This document shows positions 47,966 to 58,040 of a DNA stretch of 64,000 bases, piece after piece; within the stretch, counting starts at the first letter, position 1, and each line of letters opens with the position of its first letter. A model generated the notes under the pieces. The model made no database searches. It had not been told where the DNA came from and saw only the letters and a program-made list of their open reading frames with translations. Source of the stretch: Synanceia verrucosa (taxonomy: Eukaryota; Chordata; Actinopteri; Perciformes; Synanceiidae); NCBI GenBank assembly GCA_029721515.1, contig CM056565.1, positions 3,326,242-3,390,241 of the forward strand, written 5' to 3'. The translations under genes and the position numbers were made by a program.

Positions 47966-48340
47966 CTCTATATGAACATGCATCCATCCATCCATTATCT
48001 ACCGCTTATCCTCATTGGGAGCCTATCCCTGCTGTCTTAGAGTGAAAGACAGGGTACACCCTGGACAAGTCTCCAGTTCATCACAGGACACATAGAGACA
48101 GACAACCACTCACACTCACATTCACACCTACGGTCAATTTAAATTAACCAGTTAACCTAATCCCCATGCATGTTTTTGGATGGTGGGAGGAAGCCGGAGT
48201 ACCAGAGAGAACCCACACAGACATGAGGAGAACATGCAAACTCCACACAGAAAGACCCCGGGATTCGAACCCGCTACCTTCCTGCTGTGAGGTGACATTA
48301 CTAACAACTACACCACCGTGCTGCCCTCTATATGAACATG
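47966..48340 (-). mobile_element. tRNA-derived SINE with 15-bp target duplication
   Basis: The body spans 47981-48325 and reads on the minus strand: GGCAGCACGGTGGTGTAG head, a pol III B-box-like GGTTCGAATCC (48271-48261), a long conserved body, and a GATAATGGATGGATGG tail. A perfect 15-bp direct repeat (ctctatatgaacatg) flanks it at 47966-47980 and 48326-48340, as expected for LINE-mediated retroposition. The tRNA-like head is part of the SINE and not a tRNA gene. Confidence 0.9.
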
Positions 48341-48437
48341 AGTGGAAGAAACTAATATCCTGATAAAGCAGCTCCAAGCCCCAAGAAATCCATTGTTGTG
48401 AAAAGTGTACTCGGATAGGAAAGCCCACACATTCACT

Positions 48438-48438
<1 letters not shown>

Positions 48439-48468
<30 letters not shown>

Positions 48469-48472
48469 ACAC
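48439..48472. repeat. (CA)n microsatellite
   Basis: 34 bp CA run with one ga variant near the end. Confidence 0.95.
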
Positions 48473-49616
48473 GGTGGATTTCAGATCAGTGCCACAGGAT
48501 AATCAATGCATGGTGGGGGTTGGAAAGGCTAAACACTCATGGAAGAGATCCTTTTGTGTGTGGCTGTGAAGGAGAAAGAGAGAGTGAGAGCAGGAGGAGA
48601 TGTTGACTGTTTCAGAGGGGTTGATGAAGAGGAGGTGCAATAACCTGCACATCTGATATCAACGTCCCACATAACCAAATGAACCATATGTGGCCTCACA
48701 AGCTGCCAGTTCTCTCACAGCTCATCACTGGGAATTCTCAAGAAACCTGTGAAGCTTCTTGAGAGCATCTGCACAGAGACAGAGTTTACATGTTTGAACA
48801 TGAATTCAAACACACTGCTGATGGTTTTCTCCTCTGACTCTAAAGGCCTCTGTGTTGTTTTTCTGTAGAGGATCCATGTGAGTTAGTGTCATCTGAACTC
48901 ATGGTGCGTTTAAGTGCCTTCCATGTTTGTGTTCTTAGTTTTGAGTTTAGCTTTCAGGCGTAGCAACAACTCTGCATATGAAGTTGGAGAAACCCCTCCA
49001 CCAGCATATGGCTTCATATCAAAAACATCACTTGATTTTATTTTGTTAGAAGACAAATGTAAAGTAATAATTTCTCCACTATGTGATAACTACAATCAGG
49101 ACACTGTTAAAACTTCCTTTTGAAAATCCATTTTTGATTTTATCCACACTCTGACTGGCATAATATCTCCACAAATCATTGAGAGTGACTAAAAGACTGC
49201 AGCTATTAAGCCGTGACTTCATTTGGACTTTGCATTAAACATTAGCATAGTGTTGAGCGTGCGCACATACACATTTCTGCTTACAGACCCGTACAACACA
49301 AACACACATATCCATAAGTGATGGAGAGTGGGCGTGTCAGCGTGCCAGGCAGAGTGATGGATGGAGGTATGCATCAGGCCTGAACGGACCAATGGTGAGG
49401 GGTGTTTGACATCAGTGACGCCCACTCACCTGCCAAATCCAACAAAACAAAACCCACCAAACCACAGGCAGCTTGATGGGGAAGGGACCACTTGAGATGC
49501 AGAGAGGATGATACATACTGTGACAATGTGAAACCTTTAAAAGACACATGGCAGACAAACTGTCAAGCGGGTAAATCTGAGGTCAAAGCCTTGAACTTTG
49601 GGTGTTTTCTGTCTAT
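48473..49616. other. Unique non-coding DNA between the two SINEs
   Basis: No gene or repeat recognised. Confidence 0.4.
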
Positions 49617-49924
49617 TAGACTGTGTGGAGGTGGTGTAGGGGTTAGCGCTCACTGTCGCCTCACAGTAACAAGGTAGCAGGTTCAATTCCCAGCTTCTCC
49701 CCGTGTCTGTGTGGGTTCTCTCCAGGTACTTCGGCTTCCTCCCACCATCCAAAAACATGCATGTGGATTAGGTTAATTGGCTAATTAAATTGCCTGTAGA
49801 TGTGAATGGCTTTCTATATATATAATGGTTGTCTCTTTGTGACTTGTCCAGGGTGTACACTGCCTTTCTTTTGACCCCGCGGCCCTACGTACAGTAAGCG
49901 GTAGATAATGGATGGATAGACTGT
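49617..49924 (+). mobile_element. tRNA-derived SINE, plus orientation, older copy
   Basis: Same family as the 48.0-kb SINE in the opposite orientation. The body at 49625-49916 runs from gtggaggtggtgtaggggtt to gataatggatgga and is flanked by an 8-bp repeat tagactgt (49617-49624 and 49917-49924). The B box is degraded (ggttcaattcc) and the body has small deletions, so it is more diverged than the other copy. Confidence 0.85.
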
Positions 49925-51660
49925 ATGGCACACAGACACCAGTTGGGTTTCACCATGAGTCATAATTGTTGATCTGCATATATTTTTTATACTTTTTAAT
50001 ACTGCTCTTCTGTTATTCTGTTATGAAGTGTAAATAGTAATACTTTTTGTTTGTTATATTGTTTTTTTTAATATTGTGATTGTATTTCGTGTCTTTGCTG
50101 CAACATAATTTCCCAGGCTGGGATCCATAAAGTAATTCTATTCTATCCTATTCTAGCCTAAGGATCTCTTTCGCCCTCTACTGGTCAAACATGAACATAG
50201 CACTCATTTCAAGTTCTCTGAGGTACAACAAAGCAGAGCTTTGAGAATTTGGGGTATACATACTATACTATACTATACCATACTATACATACTGTATGTA
50301 CATTTAGGATATTTGGCCCCATAAAAAGAAATTCTAGTGGCCTAGCATATTGAAAAAATGATAGTTTTACATAGAACTATGCATTTTAATGACATTTTTG
50401 ACTATCATCCCCATATTAGTGAAAGAAGTTACTTGGTGAGGAATGGTCAATTGACTGAATAAGAACAGAGCAGCTTGATCAATATTTGCCTGCATTGATT
50501 ATTTAACTAACATGCAGAGTTTTCTTCAGCTAATGTGAGCTAATATGTGGAGAAAAGTGAGCTAGCTTATAAACTCTGGACAAAGCTAGGAATAGCTAAC
50601 AGGCTAATGTTCCAGAACTTTCTATCACATGAACCACTAACAGACCCACCTTACCTATGAAAGAACTGATGACAAACTGTCGACTCTTCATTTCTTTCTG
50701 TCTGAACTTATTTTCTTTTCTTTTTTCCTCCCTGACTTTTAAGACATCCTGTCGTCTCCTCCTCCACTCTGTCTGTGAAAAGTTAGCTCTCTGCAGGCTG
50801 TCTGATGGAGCAGCTGGACTGAACCATTCTACTAATTACAGCATTAAGATTATATTAGGGCCTCTCTGAATCTGAATCTAGAATCTTTCTTCTTAATGTC
50901 CCTTTTTAGACTCTCTTGGGGCCCCCTAGAAGCCAGGGGGCCCTAAGCAGGCACTTACTTCCTTTATATTGTCCACCAAAATACAGAACTAAGCATATAT
51001 GCTGAATGGAAGATTGCTGATATATTGTTACTGAAAGAAGGATGTGGTAATCTGTGAAATATTATATTACAATTACTATAAAAAACAGTCATAGGCAGTT
51101 GATTTATCGTACAGTGTAAGCTGAAGAGAAGCTATTTATCAGATTTTTATTGATCTTATGAGAGTACATGAGGATGATGCTTACTGATTTTTCTGATCCT
51201 TCATTCATCAGTGTTCTGTGGTGTGTTGCTGACATCTGGTGTTTCATACCAGCATCACAGCGATGGTCTGACTGGGAGATATCCCCAAGGGACCTTTCCC
51301 CTCTGCCTCCTCTGTATTCATGAATGTCACAACACTCGTCATGACACACAGTGACCATGTTCAGGAGAACATGAAGAAGTGTTAAATAGCTGTGCTGCTC
51401 TCAAGGCAGACAGTGATTCAGGCTTTCAGTGCACAGTAAAAAAAAAACAAAAAAACAAACAAACATGATTTATAGATAGAAAAAACAGAGATGATTTTAG
51501 TTTTGTTTTGTTCTCATGCTCCGCAGAGTCCATCACACCACTAGAGGGAACCATAGATCTACATATTGACTTGTGGCCATCTGCAAGCAAGTCTTTATCT
51601 GAGAATTAGGAATAGAGCAGTATACAAACATATAAATGCAGACTATGGAACTATGACTAT
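49925..51660. other. Non-coding stretch with repeat tails
   Basis: At 50090-50160 ataatttcccaggctgggat followed by aaagtaattctattct is a LINE-type 3' end. A (tacta)n run lies near 50261-50290. Remaining sequence unrecognised. Confidence 0.4.
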
Positions 51661-51752
51661 GTCATTTAGCTCCTTGGACCATGAGAAACAACATTTCCTT
51701 CTTGTGTACTTGTATGCAGAAATGACAATAAAGAACTTGAAACTTGAAAAGG
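51661..51752 (+). repeat. CR1/L2-like LINE 3' tail
   Basis: The order tccttggaccatgagaaaca, catttccttcttgtgtactt, gacaataaagaacttgaaac is the typical fish LINE 3' end with a short terminal repeat (cttgaaa). It is on the opposite strand from the L1-type debris that follows. Confidence 0.55.
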
Positions 51753-51764
51753 ATTTAGAGATTC

Positions 51765-52573
51765 TCATGTTGTGTCATAAAATTTACCAATTAGCAACAT
51801 AAGATTAATTTCAAAGGACAAGTGTTTTTTTATTACACATAAATCTTGTAATAATATCCTTAAGACCAACTGTATATAGTTTTCAAAATCCCTCCAAAAC
51901 TTATAAGATGCAGGTAAAAAATAGAAAATAAATGTACAACTGTCTCTGACAGTCCCACAAAATGTGTGTTTATAATCCAAGTAAATGAACCAGGAAAGTA
52001 CTACAAATTATTACGAGGACAATGTAGTGCAGTAGTGTAGTGTAGTTCTCTCATTTTATCTGAAAAACAGGGAGTGGCACAACCATGTGTTGTAGCTGGT
52101 GATGGACAGATGAAGCTTCATGAAGCACTTAACTATAGTTTTGACCTCCTCTAGATGGCGCTCTTGGTTTAAAGAAAAAGGTTAGTGTAATGGAAATTTA
52201 ACCATCTAGGGGAGCCAAAAACTATAACAAGTGCTTCATGAAGCTTCATTTGTCCATCACTAGTTATAACGGTTAATTCCAGAAAAAAAATACCTTTGGA
52301 GGAGATCATGTTATAGCTCTGAAATGTATTTCCAACATTTTGGAAATACATTTCCGGAAAAGATTTGTTTTTTAAGAAATTTCCGTAAGTGTAAAGATTA
52401 CCTTCAAACAAATCTGAAACAAAATTTATACCCCTTTCAATCCAGTCTTCCTTGTAGGCTATAACATTTTTTTTTTGACAGTAATATTGCCATTTCTCAT
52501 AATTATCAGCCTGGTTGGAGATCTGTGTGTTTGTTTTCTTGCATGATGTTAGCCATGGAGCATAAAGACACAT
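51765..52573 (-). pseudogene. L1-type LINE ORF2 C-terminal remnant, interrupted
   Basis: Two minus-strand open segments resemble the far C-terminal region of fish L1/Tx1-type ORF2 protein. Upstream, 52573 to about 52280 includes EDWIERGINFVSDLFEGN and FPEMYFQNVGNTF. Downstream, 51980-51765 includes SYKFWRDFENYI and SFEINLMLLIGKFYD. The two are separated by about 300 bp holding the hairpin MITE at 52096-52263, which accounts for the last residues of the upstream frame. The reverse transcriptase and zinc-knuckle parts are not visible. Family assignment rests on the motif order (W..GI.F..DLF, then FW.DF..., then LLIGKF). Confidence 0.6.
52096..52263. mobile_element. Hairpin MITE inserted in the L1-type remnant
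   Basis: 168 bp with inverted arms of about 55 bp. The left arm starts ctggtgatggacagatgaag. The right arm, inverted, starts ctagtgatggacaaatgaag. Both contain cttcatgaagcactt, and the arms continue to tagatgg. No coding capacity. It is likely hAT-related, but the target duplication is unclear. Confidence 0.8.
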
Positions 52574-53580
52574 CTATGTCACATCAGTGCTGATTTACAT
52601 TTCTTACCACCTTTTCTATTGAAACACTTTGTACACATTTTTCTGATGTCACTGGTTTCTTTATTTTTTTAGTCAGCGTGTCAGAGCTCCTGTGATCCAC
52701 TGGAGGTCAGCCTCACTGCATCTTCACAGGAGGATATTTTTTATTGTTCATTCACAGCAGCACATGTTGTTCACTACTTCCCTAATAAATTAGTCCAAGT
52801 TGATAATTGTCCTCCTGTTTTATTCTCTAAAATAGTTACAATAATCCTCGCTCCTGTCTTTACTTCTAATCCTTTCTCCTTTTAATCTGTTTTTTTTAAA
52901 ATCATCATATAATTACAACTTTCTCCATACTGCCACAAAGAAAAGAAAAGCTCTCCCTGTTTCTGTCTAGAAGAGGAATCACCACATTTTACAGTAAGAA
53001 CCAAATGAACTTGGTTCAAACCTAATTAAATATGTATTATCACTTGCTAAAATGAAAGTCTGGGCCTATTCTGTACATTTACATATTTACACAGAAAGTC
53101 ATTGAACAAATGAATGAAAAATAACAATAAATCAATCATATTTTATGGATTCAAAGCAATGTATTTCCAAACTAATGATAGCACAGACTAGTCTGCATTC
53201 AAAGATCAGTCATTTGTTTTTCTCTCTTGTGTTTTTTCCTGCCCTCAATTCTGTTTCATGTTTGGTTTCAAATGATTCAGGTCCAAACATTACTTTGTAC
53301 ATGACAGAATATCGCTGGATCACCGCCCTCTACTGGCTTGTAGCCCACATTTTAGCAAGGATGCTGTTTATTTCTGTTATCAGAGGTTTCTTTGAGTAAA
53401 ATCCATCTGAAAAAAGTAACACTTTTTTGGTTTGCAAATAAGCTGTCATGCCAGGAATTTGGTCAAAGCAGAAATCCCTGAATCCTTGAATTTAAAGATA
53501 TCAGTGAATGCTTTCTCCAAACAAAGTGAAAGGCCAGGCATCAGTTGAGTTTGTGTTAATTAGAGGTGACATCATGCTGC
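52574..53580. other. Unique non-coding DNA
   Basis: Nothing recognised. Confidence 0.35.
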
Positions 53581-53830
53581 ACTGACTCACTTCTTCTCTC
53601 CCACCTACAGGTTGTTCCTTTGTGTCAAGGTGAACAGCTGCAGTACAGGGTCCAGATGATGGGATGTCAGGCTCTGACGTCACCTCTGTCACGGCTTCAG
53701 GATGCACTTTCCCCAAACTGATGAGATCAGCCTCACCTAGTTGCTCGTCTATTGTGCAGACACAAACGTTGAGGCGTGCATGCTGTAAGCAGGGTATATA
53801 AGTATAAGTACAGCCTGCGGGGGCAACCAT
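53581..53830 (+). promoter_or_regulatory. Orphan promoter-like segment (CRE plus TATA)
   Basis: A perfect palindromic CRE, TGACGTCA (53675-53682), lies 113 bp upstream of TATATAAG (53795-53802). The 28-bp spacer to the first downstream ATG (ccattcatg) is compatible with transcription to the right, but that ATG frame is very short. Upstream, ttcttctctcccacctacag resembles a splice acceptor followed by 37 open codons. The two readings compete, and neither is proven. Confidence 0.3.
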
Positions 53831-55628
53831 TCATGTCAGCGGTATGATCTCACACCAATGTGGTGCAATGAGTGACTGCTGGCTGTGTGTCACTGCTTTA
53901 GTCACTGCTATTGATACTATGAATAGGCCTATATTGGAGCATGTGATGTTGAAATCAGTGAATTCATCCCAAGATTTAGATATTGTCACGATTTGGTTGG
54001 AGCAGCCAGAGTAACGTACAACACTGTACTGTTAACCTGATAAAAACACACCCAGCGAGGAGGCCAGCTGCTTCAGCAGCACACTGAACACACTGATGAA
54101 TATGAATAAGTTATGAGTCTCACAGGGCCAGCTGTCTGTTAACTCTCTCTGGATGTGTGAAAGGGTGTGTTTGGAAACAACATCTTTATATCTGTGTTCA
54201 CATAAATAAATGAGAATGCACAAATTTCACATTAAATAACAGTTTCCCCAAATCACAATATTGATTACTAAGAGGCAGGCAAATTATATTCTCTATACAT
54301 ACACAGAAATCCTATGAACTGTGCTGGTTGTTAAGGTGTTTGTCACCACTGTCCAAAATTAACAGTACCACTGATTACCAAAATACTTCATAATGTCTCT
54401 GTAATGGTTAATCCAGCAGTATGTGCAAGCTCCTCAATCAAAATTATATGTTTAATGCTAAAATATAATTATTGTTAATTGTAATTATTGCTGTTTTACA
54501 AAAACATATCTAATAATGATAATATATTACATTTATATAGCACTTTTCCCAGTGCTCAAAGACGCTGAACAAAAACAGGTCTATGACTGGGTTAGTGTCT
54601 GCAGAGCTGCTGCTCATTGTCTGTGCAGCAGCTTCAGACTTTATACACCATGTTATCACTAATTTGAGTTTTTCTAGTGTCGAGCTTAGCTCCTCTTCCC
54701 CTATAGGATAAATCAAAGCAATTATGACCCATCGTGTGCTTTCCTATTATATTTTATATGTAAACTGGATATTTAACTCCACTCTCATGTCAGTGTCACC
54801 TGAATTATAATGCATCAGCTGTACTCACATCACTCTGTTGCACTCTAGAGTTGACTTGTACACATAGCTTTAGTTTTGTGAGCTGCTGTGATATATTTTT
54901 ATTGCGCTGCTGTCTGTTCCTTTTGTATTCTTTAAAGGTACTGAGAGAGTGCTGTGAAATCCCAGTCATATTGTTTATTTTTTGTGCTCATGCCTGGTCA
55001 CTAAAGCTGCCTCTGATAATCCATTAATAAAACCAACTTTAGGGTTTCTGACTGGACACTCATCACTGACTTATTACACAACCTGGCAACCCAAAATTTA
55101 TTCTTCTGAATTCAATTTATATTTTTCCCATCTCCAAAAGCGGCATGCACATGCACAGCTACTGTGCAGCGGTAGTTCTGTATTTAGGGATTGTTGCTGA
55201 ACCTGAGGCTGATGGTCTCTAAAGGCCTGTGGTTCAATATATAGCAGGAGATTACTGCCTTACTGCTGTAAATGACTTTACTACTGTAAATATTACCTTA
55301 TTTTCTTACAAATCTTCATGTCTTTTCTATTTTATTTTGTAAGCTTGATTATTTTTTGCATTAAGCATCAAGTGGAGCAGCGCTCCTAATCTCGCTGTTA
55401 TGCACCATCAAATGACAGCAAAGGCTTTTAATTTGATTTTGATGAGGACAGTAAGTTCTTGAGCCACATTCCCACCTGACCTTTAACACTTGGATATGAA
55501 CTGTCTGAACTTAATAAAGAGTGCACAGTGGAACAAATAGGACTGTAATATTTGGCTTTTCAGCCCTCACACTGTTGGGCTATGTGTGCATTTTTGCCCT
55601 CCTGTTTATCCTCCATGTCACTGTCCAC
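53831..55628. other. Non-coding stretch
   Basis: About 54515-54600 (ttacatttatatagcacttt, gctcaaagacgctgaa) resembles a common fish interspersed repeat end. The rest is unique. Confidence 0.4.
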
Positions 55629-55655
55629 AGCACTATGGTGGATTTTAATAGCTGC

Positions 55656-55701
<46 letters not shown>

Positions 55702-55711
55702 CCATAGTGCT
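55629..55711. repeat. (CA)n flanked by an 11-bp inverted repeat
   Basis: agcactatggt (55629-55639) and its exact complement accatagtgct (55701-55711) enclose a (CA)n run at 55660-55698. Seen directly. Confidence 0.9.
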
Positions 55712-57319
55712 CTTTCTTGCCTGTGCATTATGTGAGCAGTATGAGAGCAGCATGGACAAGTCCACACTCAAAGAGGCGTCAGCGCCTCCCGCAGACCCTG
55801 ATTAGTGCTAATGAAGCCCTGCATAGTGTTCATACGGTCCATGTACTGGGGAGTATATACAGTTATGACTGGGATTTAAACTGCTGTAATAAGACTAACT
55901 GATTGACACGTGAGTTGTGAGTTAGAGCCTATCTAACTGGAACATGATCATGTCCAGAACTTTCTTTTATTAGCGATTTGAACGTCTGCACAGTGGAACT
56001 CATAGTCATCTCCGACCTTTAACCCTGTGTGCTGTCTCTCCACAGTCTGTAAATGGACGTCACCTATTCCAAACCACTCCGTGCTGCGCTCACAGTCTGT
56101 TTCCATGGCGACTTGCCCTTAACCTCCTGCCCGCCTTCCCCCATGGTGTCGACCCCCTCCACTCCTTTCCCCGGCCTCTGTTGCGCTCAGTCTGGGAAAT
56201 CAGCCTAATAAATAGCTTTATGGTAATGAGGCTGGTGAGCGGTGAGTAGAGCTGCCAATCTTAATGCACTTATTAAAGTGCCTGAAAATGTCAGCCTCCC
56301 TTGTTGCCCTGTGGCCCTCTCCACACTCTCTCTGCACTTTTGACTCTCTGTGCTGCAGTCACTCTGTTCTGCTGTCATGATCTTTATCCTGCCTCTGTTC
56401 ATCTTGTTTTCACTGCATGTCGTTGGAGATGATCTGTATGCTTTGTCAGTCCAAAGGTTTCACATCAGATCAGGCGTTGTGTCGATTCAACAGTGAATGC
56501 CTTTGGAGTGGCAGCAGCAGCAGGTGGAGTGTGAACATAGCCTTAGAAAGACTCATTGAGTCATGTGTGTTAAGATCCTTCCTTCTGAGAAGTGTCATCT
56601 TCTGCTCATGGTAGAAATGCAATCTGACAGCAGCTGCTCCTCCTCTGCTCTATGATCTGTGTGTTTACTGAGGCCTTTCAATCATCAATGAGTTTGATCT
56701 GCAGCGTCTGGAGCGCAATTAACAACTTAATCTGTTACTAAATGTATTTCTATGCTGCATGTATACAAATTATAAGAATACTATTTAAGGGCACGTTCAC
56801 CCACATTACAAAACTACTACATTTCCAATGAAATCCAGCCGTGCAGATACTTTTAGTTTAACTTTAGCCAAGGTTTAACAGGGATGGGCTAATTCCTTAG
56901 TGATGGCATAACAACATGTATAAACTAAGATATACTGGACATATGCAACATGAGAAAATGTCTATGACCAGTTCTCATAAAGACTAGATTTTACAATGTG
57001 ACATGATGTAGACAGACAGATTTGATACGTACAGTATGCTCTTATTATTTAAGAGGAAAGTAATGAGGAAGAATTCTTTTCGTCAAAGAAATATCACAGT
57101 GAGACACAGCCTGTTGCTGGTTTGAGTCACCTGATTGTTTCAGGGATGAGGTAAAGTGGGGAGAGTGGGCTCCCACTTGGCCCACGCTGGTGGACTGGTT
57201 GTACTGGGATGTGTGCATCACACATAATGAGGCTGAAAAAGGCTGAATGTCCTTTGTGTGGATCATCATTTCACTACATCAGTTTGTAAGTAGTTTATTG
57301 ATACACAGCCTGTCTTCAT
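55712..57319. other. Unique non-coding DNA
   Basis: 1.6 kb without recognised gene or repeat. Confidence 0.4.
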
Positions 57320-58040
57320 AGTGACATCCTCTCCAACAGCCGGCAGGGGGCGACTCTTCTGTATAGAAGTCCATGAGAATAATAGTTGTCTCATTTCTGA
57401 TTTCTTCAATAGAGCATGATGTTCATAAGGTAAAGTATGGTCCTATTTAGAGTCAAATAGTCTACCTTGTGAGTGACAGGTCGTTTTTTTGGTAAACCCC
57501 AAAAGTGCTTGATCCCAACTTTTTAAAGAAAGGACGAGGAAGAAAGCGACGAGCATGCTGGCAGATGGCTCCCATCCTCTCTTCAACCAGTTTGAGCTTC
57601 TAAGCTCTGGGAGGCTCTATAGAGTCCCTCTAGCAACTAAAAACAGAAAGTCCTTTATCCCCAGTGCTGTCAGTTTACTGAAGCGATGTGACAGAGCAGA
57701 TATAATCCACAGACCTTTGATATGAAGTATTCAAATGTGTAACATGAATATGTACTTGTTTCCTGTTTATTAACTGCAGCTGTTTTTTGTATTGTCGTTG
57801 TTCTCTTGTGTCTTTGGTGAGTCAAAGACAAATTTTTCAAAAAGTTTTATTCTATTGGATTGTATAAATTTTTGCCTAATATTAGTTGTCTGAAAAGAAA
57901 TCATTCAGCATTTGGTTGCACTTAGCTCCACCCTCCATCTGCTACTTCTGACTCCAACAATCCCAGATGGTGATGGCCAAAATGCCAAACTTGTGGCTTC
58001 AATAACCGTAGTCCACAAACCGATAGGTGACATCACTTCT
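57320..58040 (+). repeat. Family F repeat split by a LINE 3' end
   Basis: Left half (57320-57490): gccggcagggggcgactctt, agcatgatgttcataaggta, agtcaaatag and gtgagtgacaggtcg. Right half (57883-58040): cagcatttggttgcacttag, ctccaccctccatctgc and accgtagtccacaaaccgat. The sequence between them is a LINE fragment. Confidence 0.75.
57543..57725 (+). pseudogene. CR1/L2-like LINE ORF2 C-terminus
   Basis: One frame reads SMLADGSHPLFNQFELLSS, then GRLYRVPLATKNRKSFIPSA, then VSLLKRCDRADIIHRPLI and a natural stop (57723-57725). This order (SHPL..., GR..RVP, RKSF.PSA...LL) is the typical extreme C-terminus of fish CR1/L2-clade ORF2 protein. The copy is 5' truncated at about 57500. Its 3' UTR runs to about 57880 and ends with gagtcaaagacaaatttttc and an AT-rich tail. 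It is inserted into a family F repeat in the same orientation. It has no catalytic domain, so it is dead. Confidence 0.82.

Noticed and set aside
48241..48325. tRNA-like sequence with a B box
   Set aside because: It is the head of a SINE with target duplications, not a free-standing tRNA gene.
53501..53830. 109-codon minus-strand frame
   Set aside because: It has no domain. The plus-strand CRE/TATA arrangement is the more specific signal.
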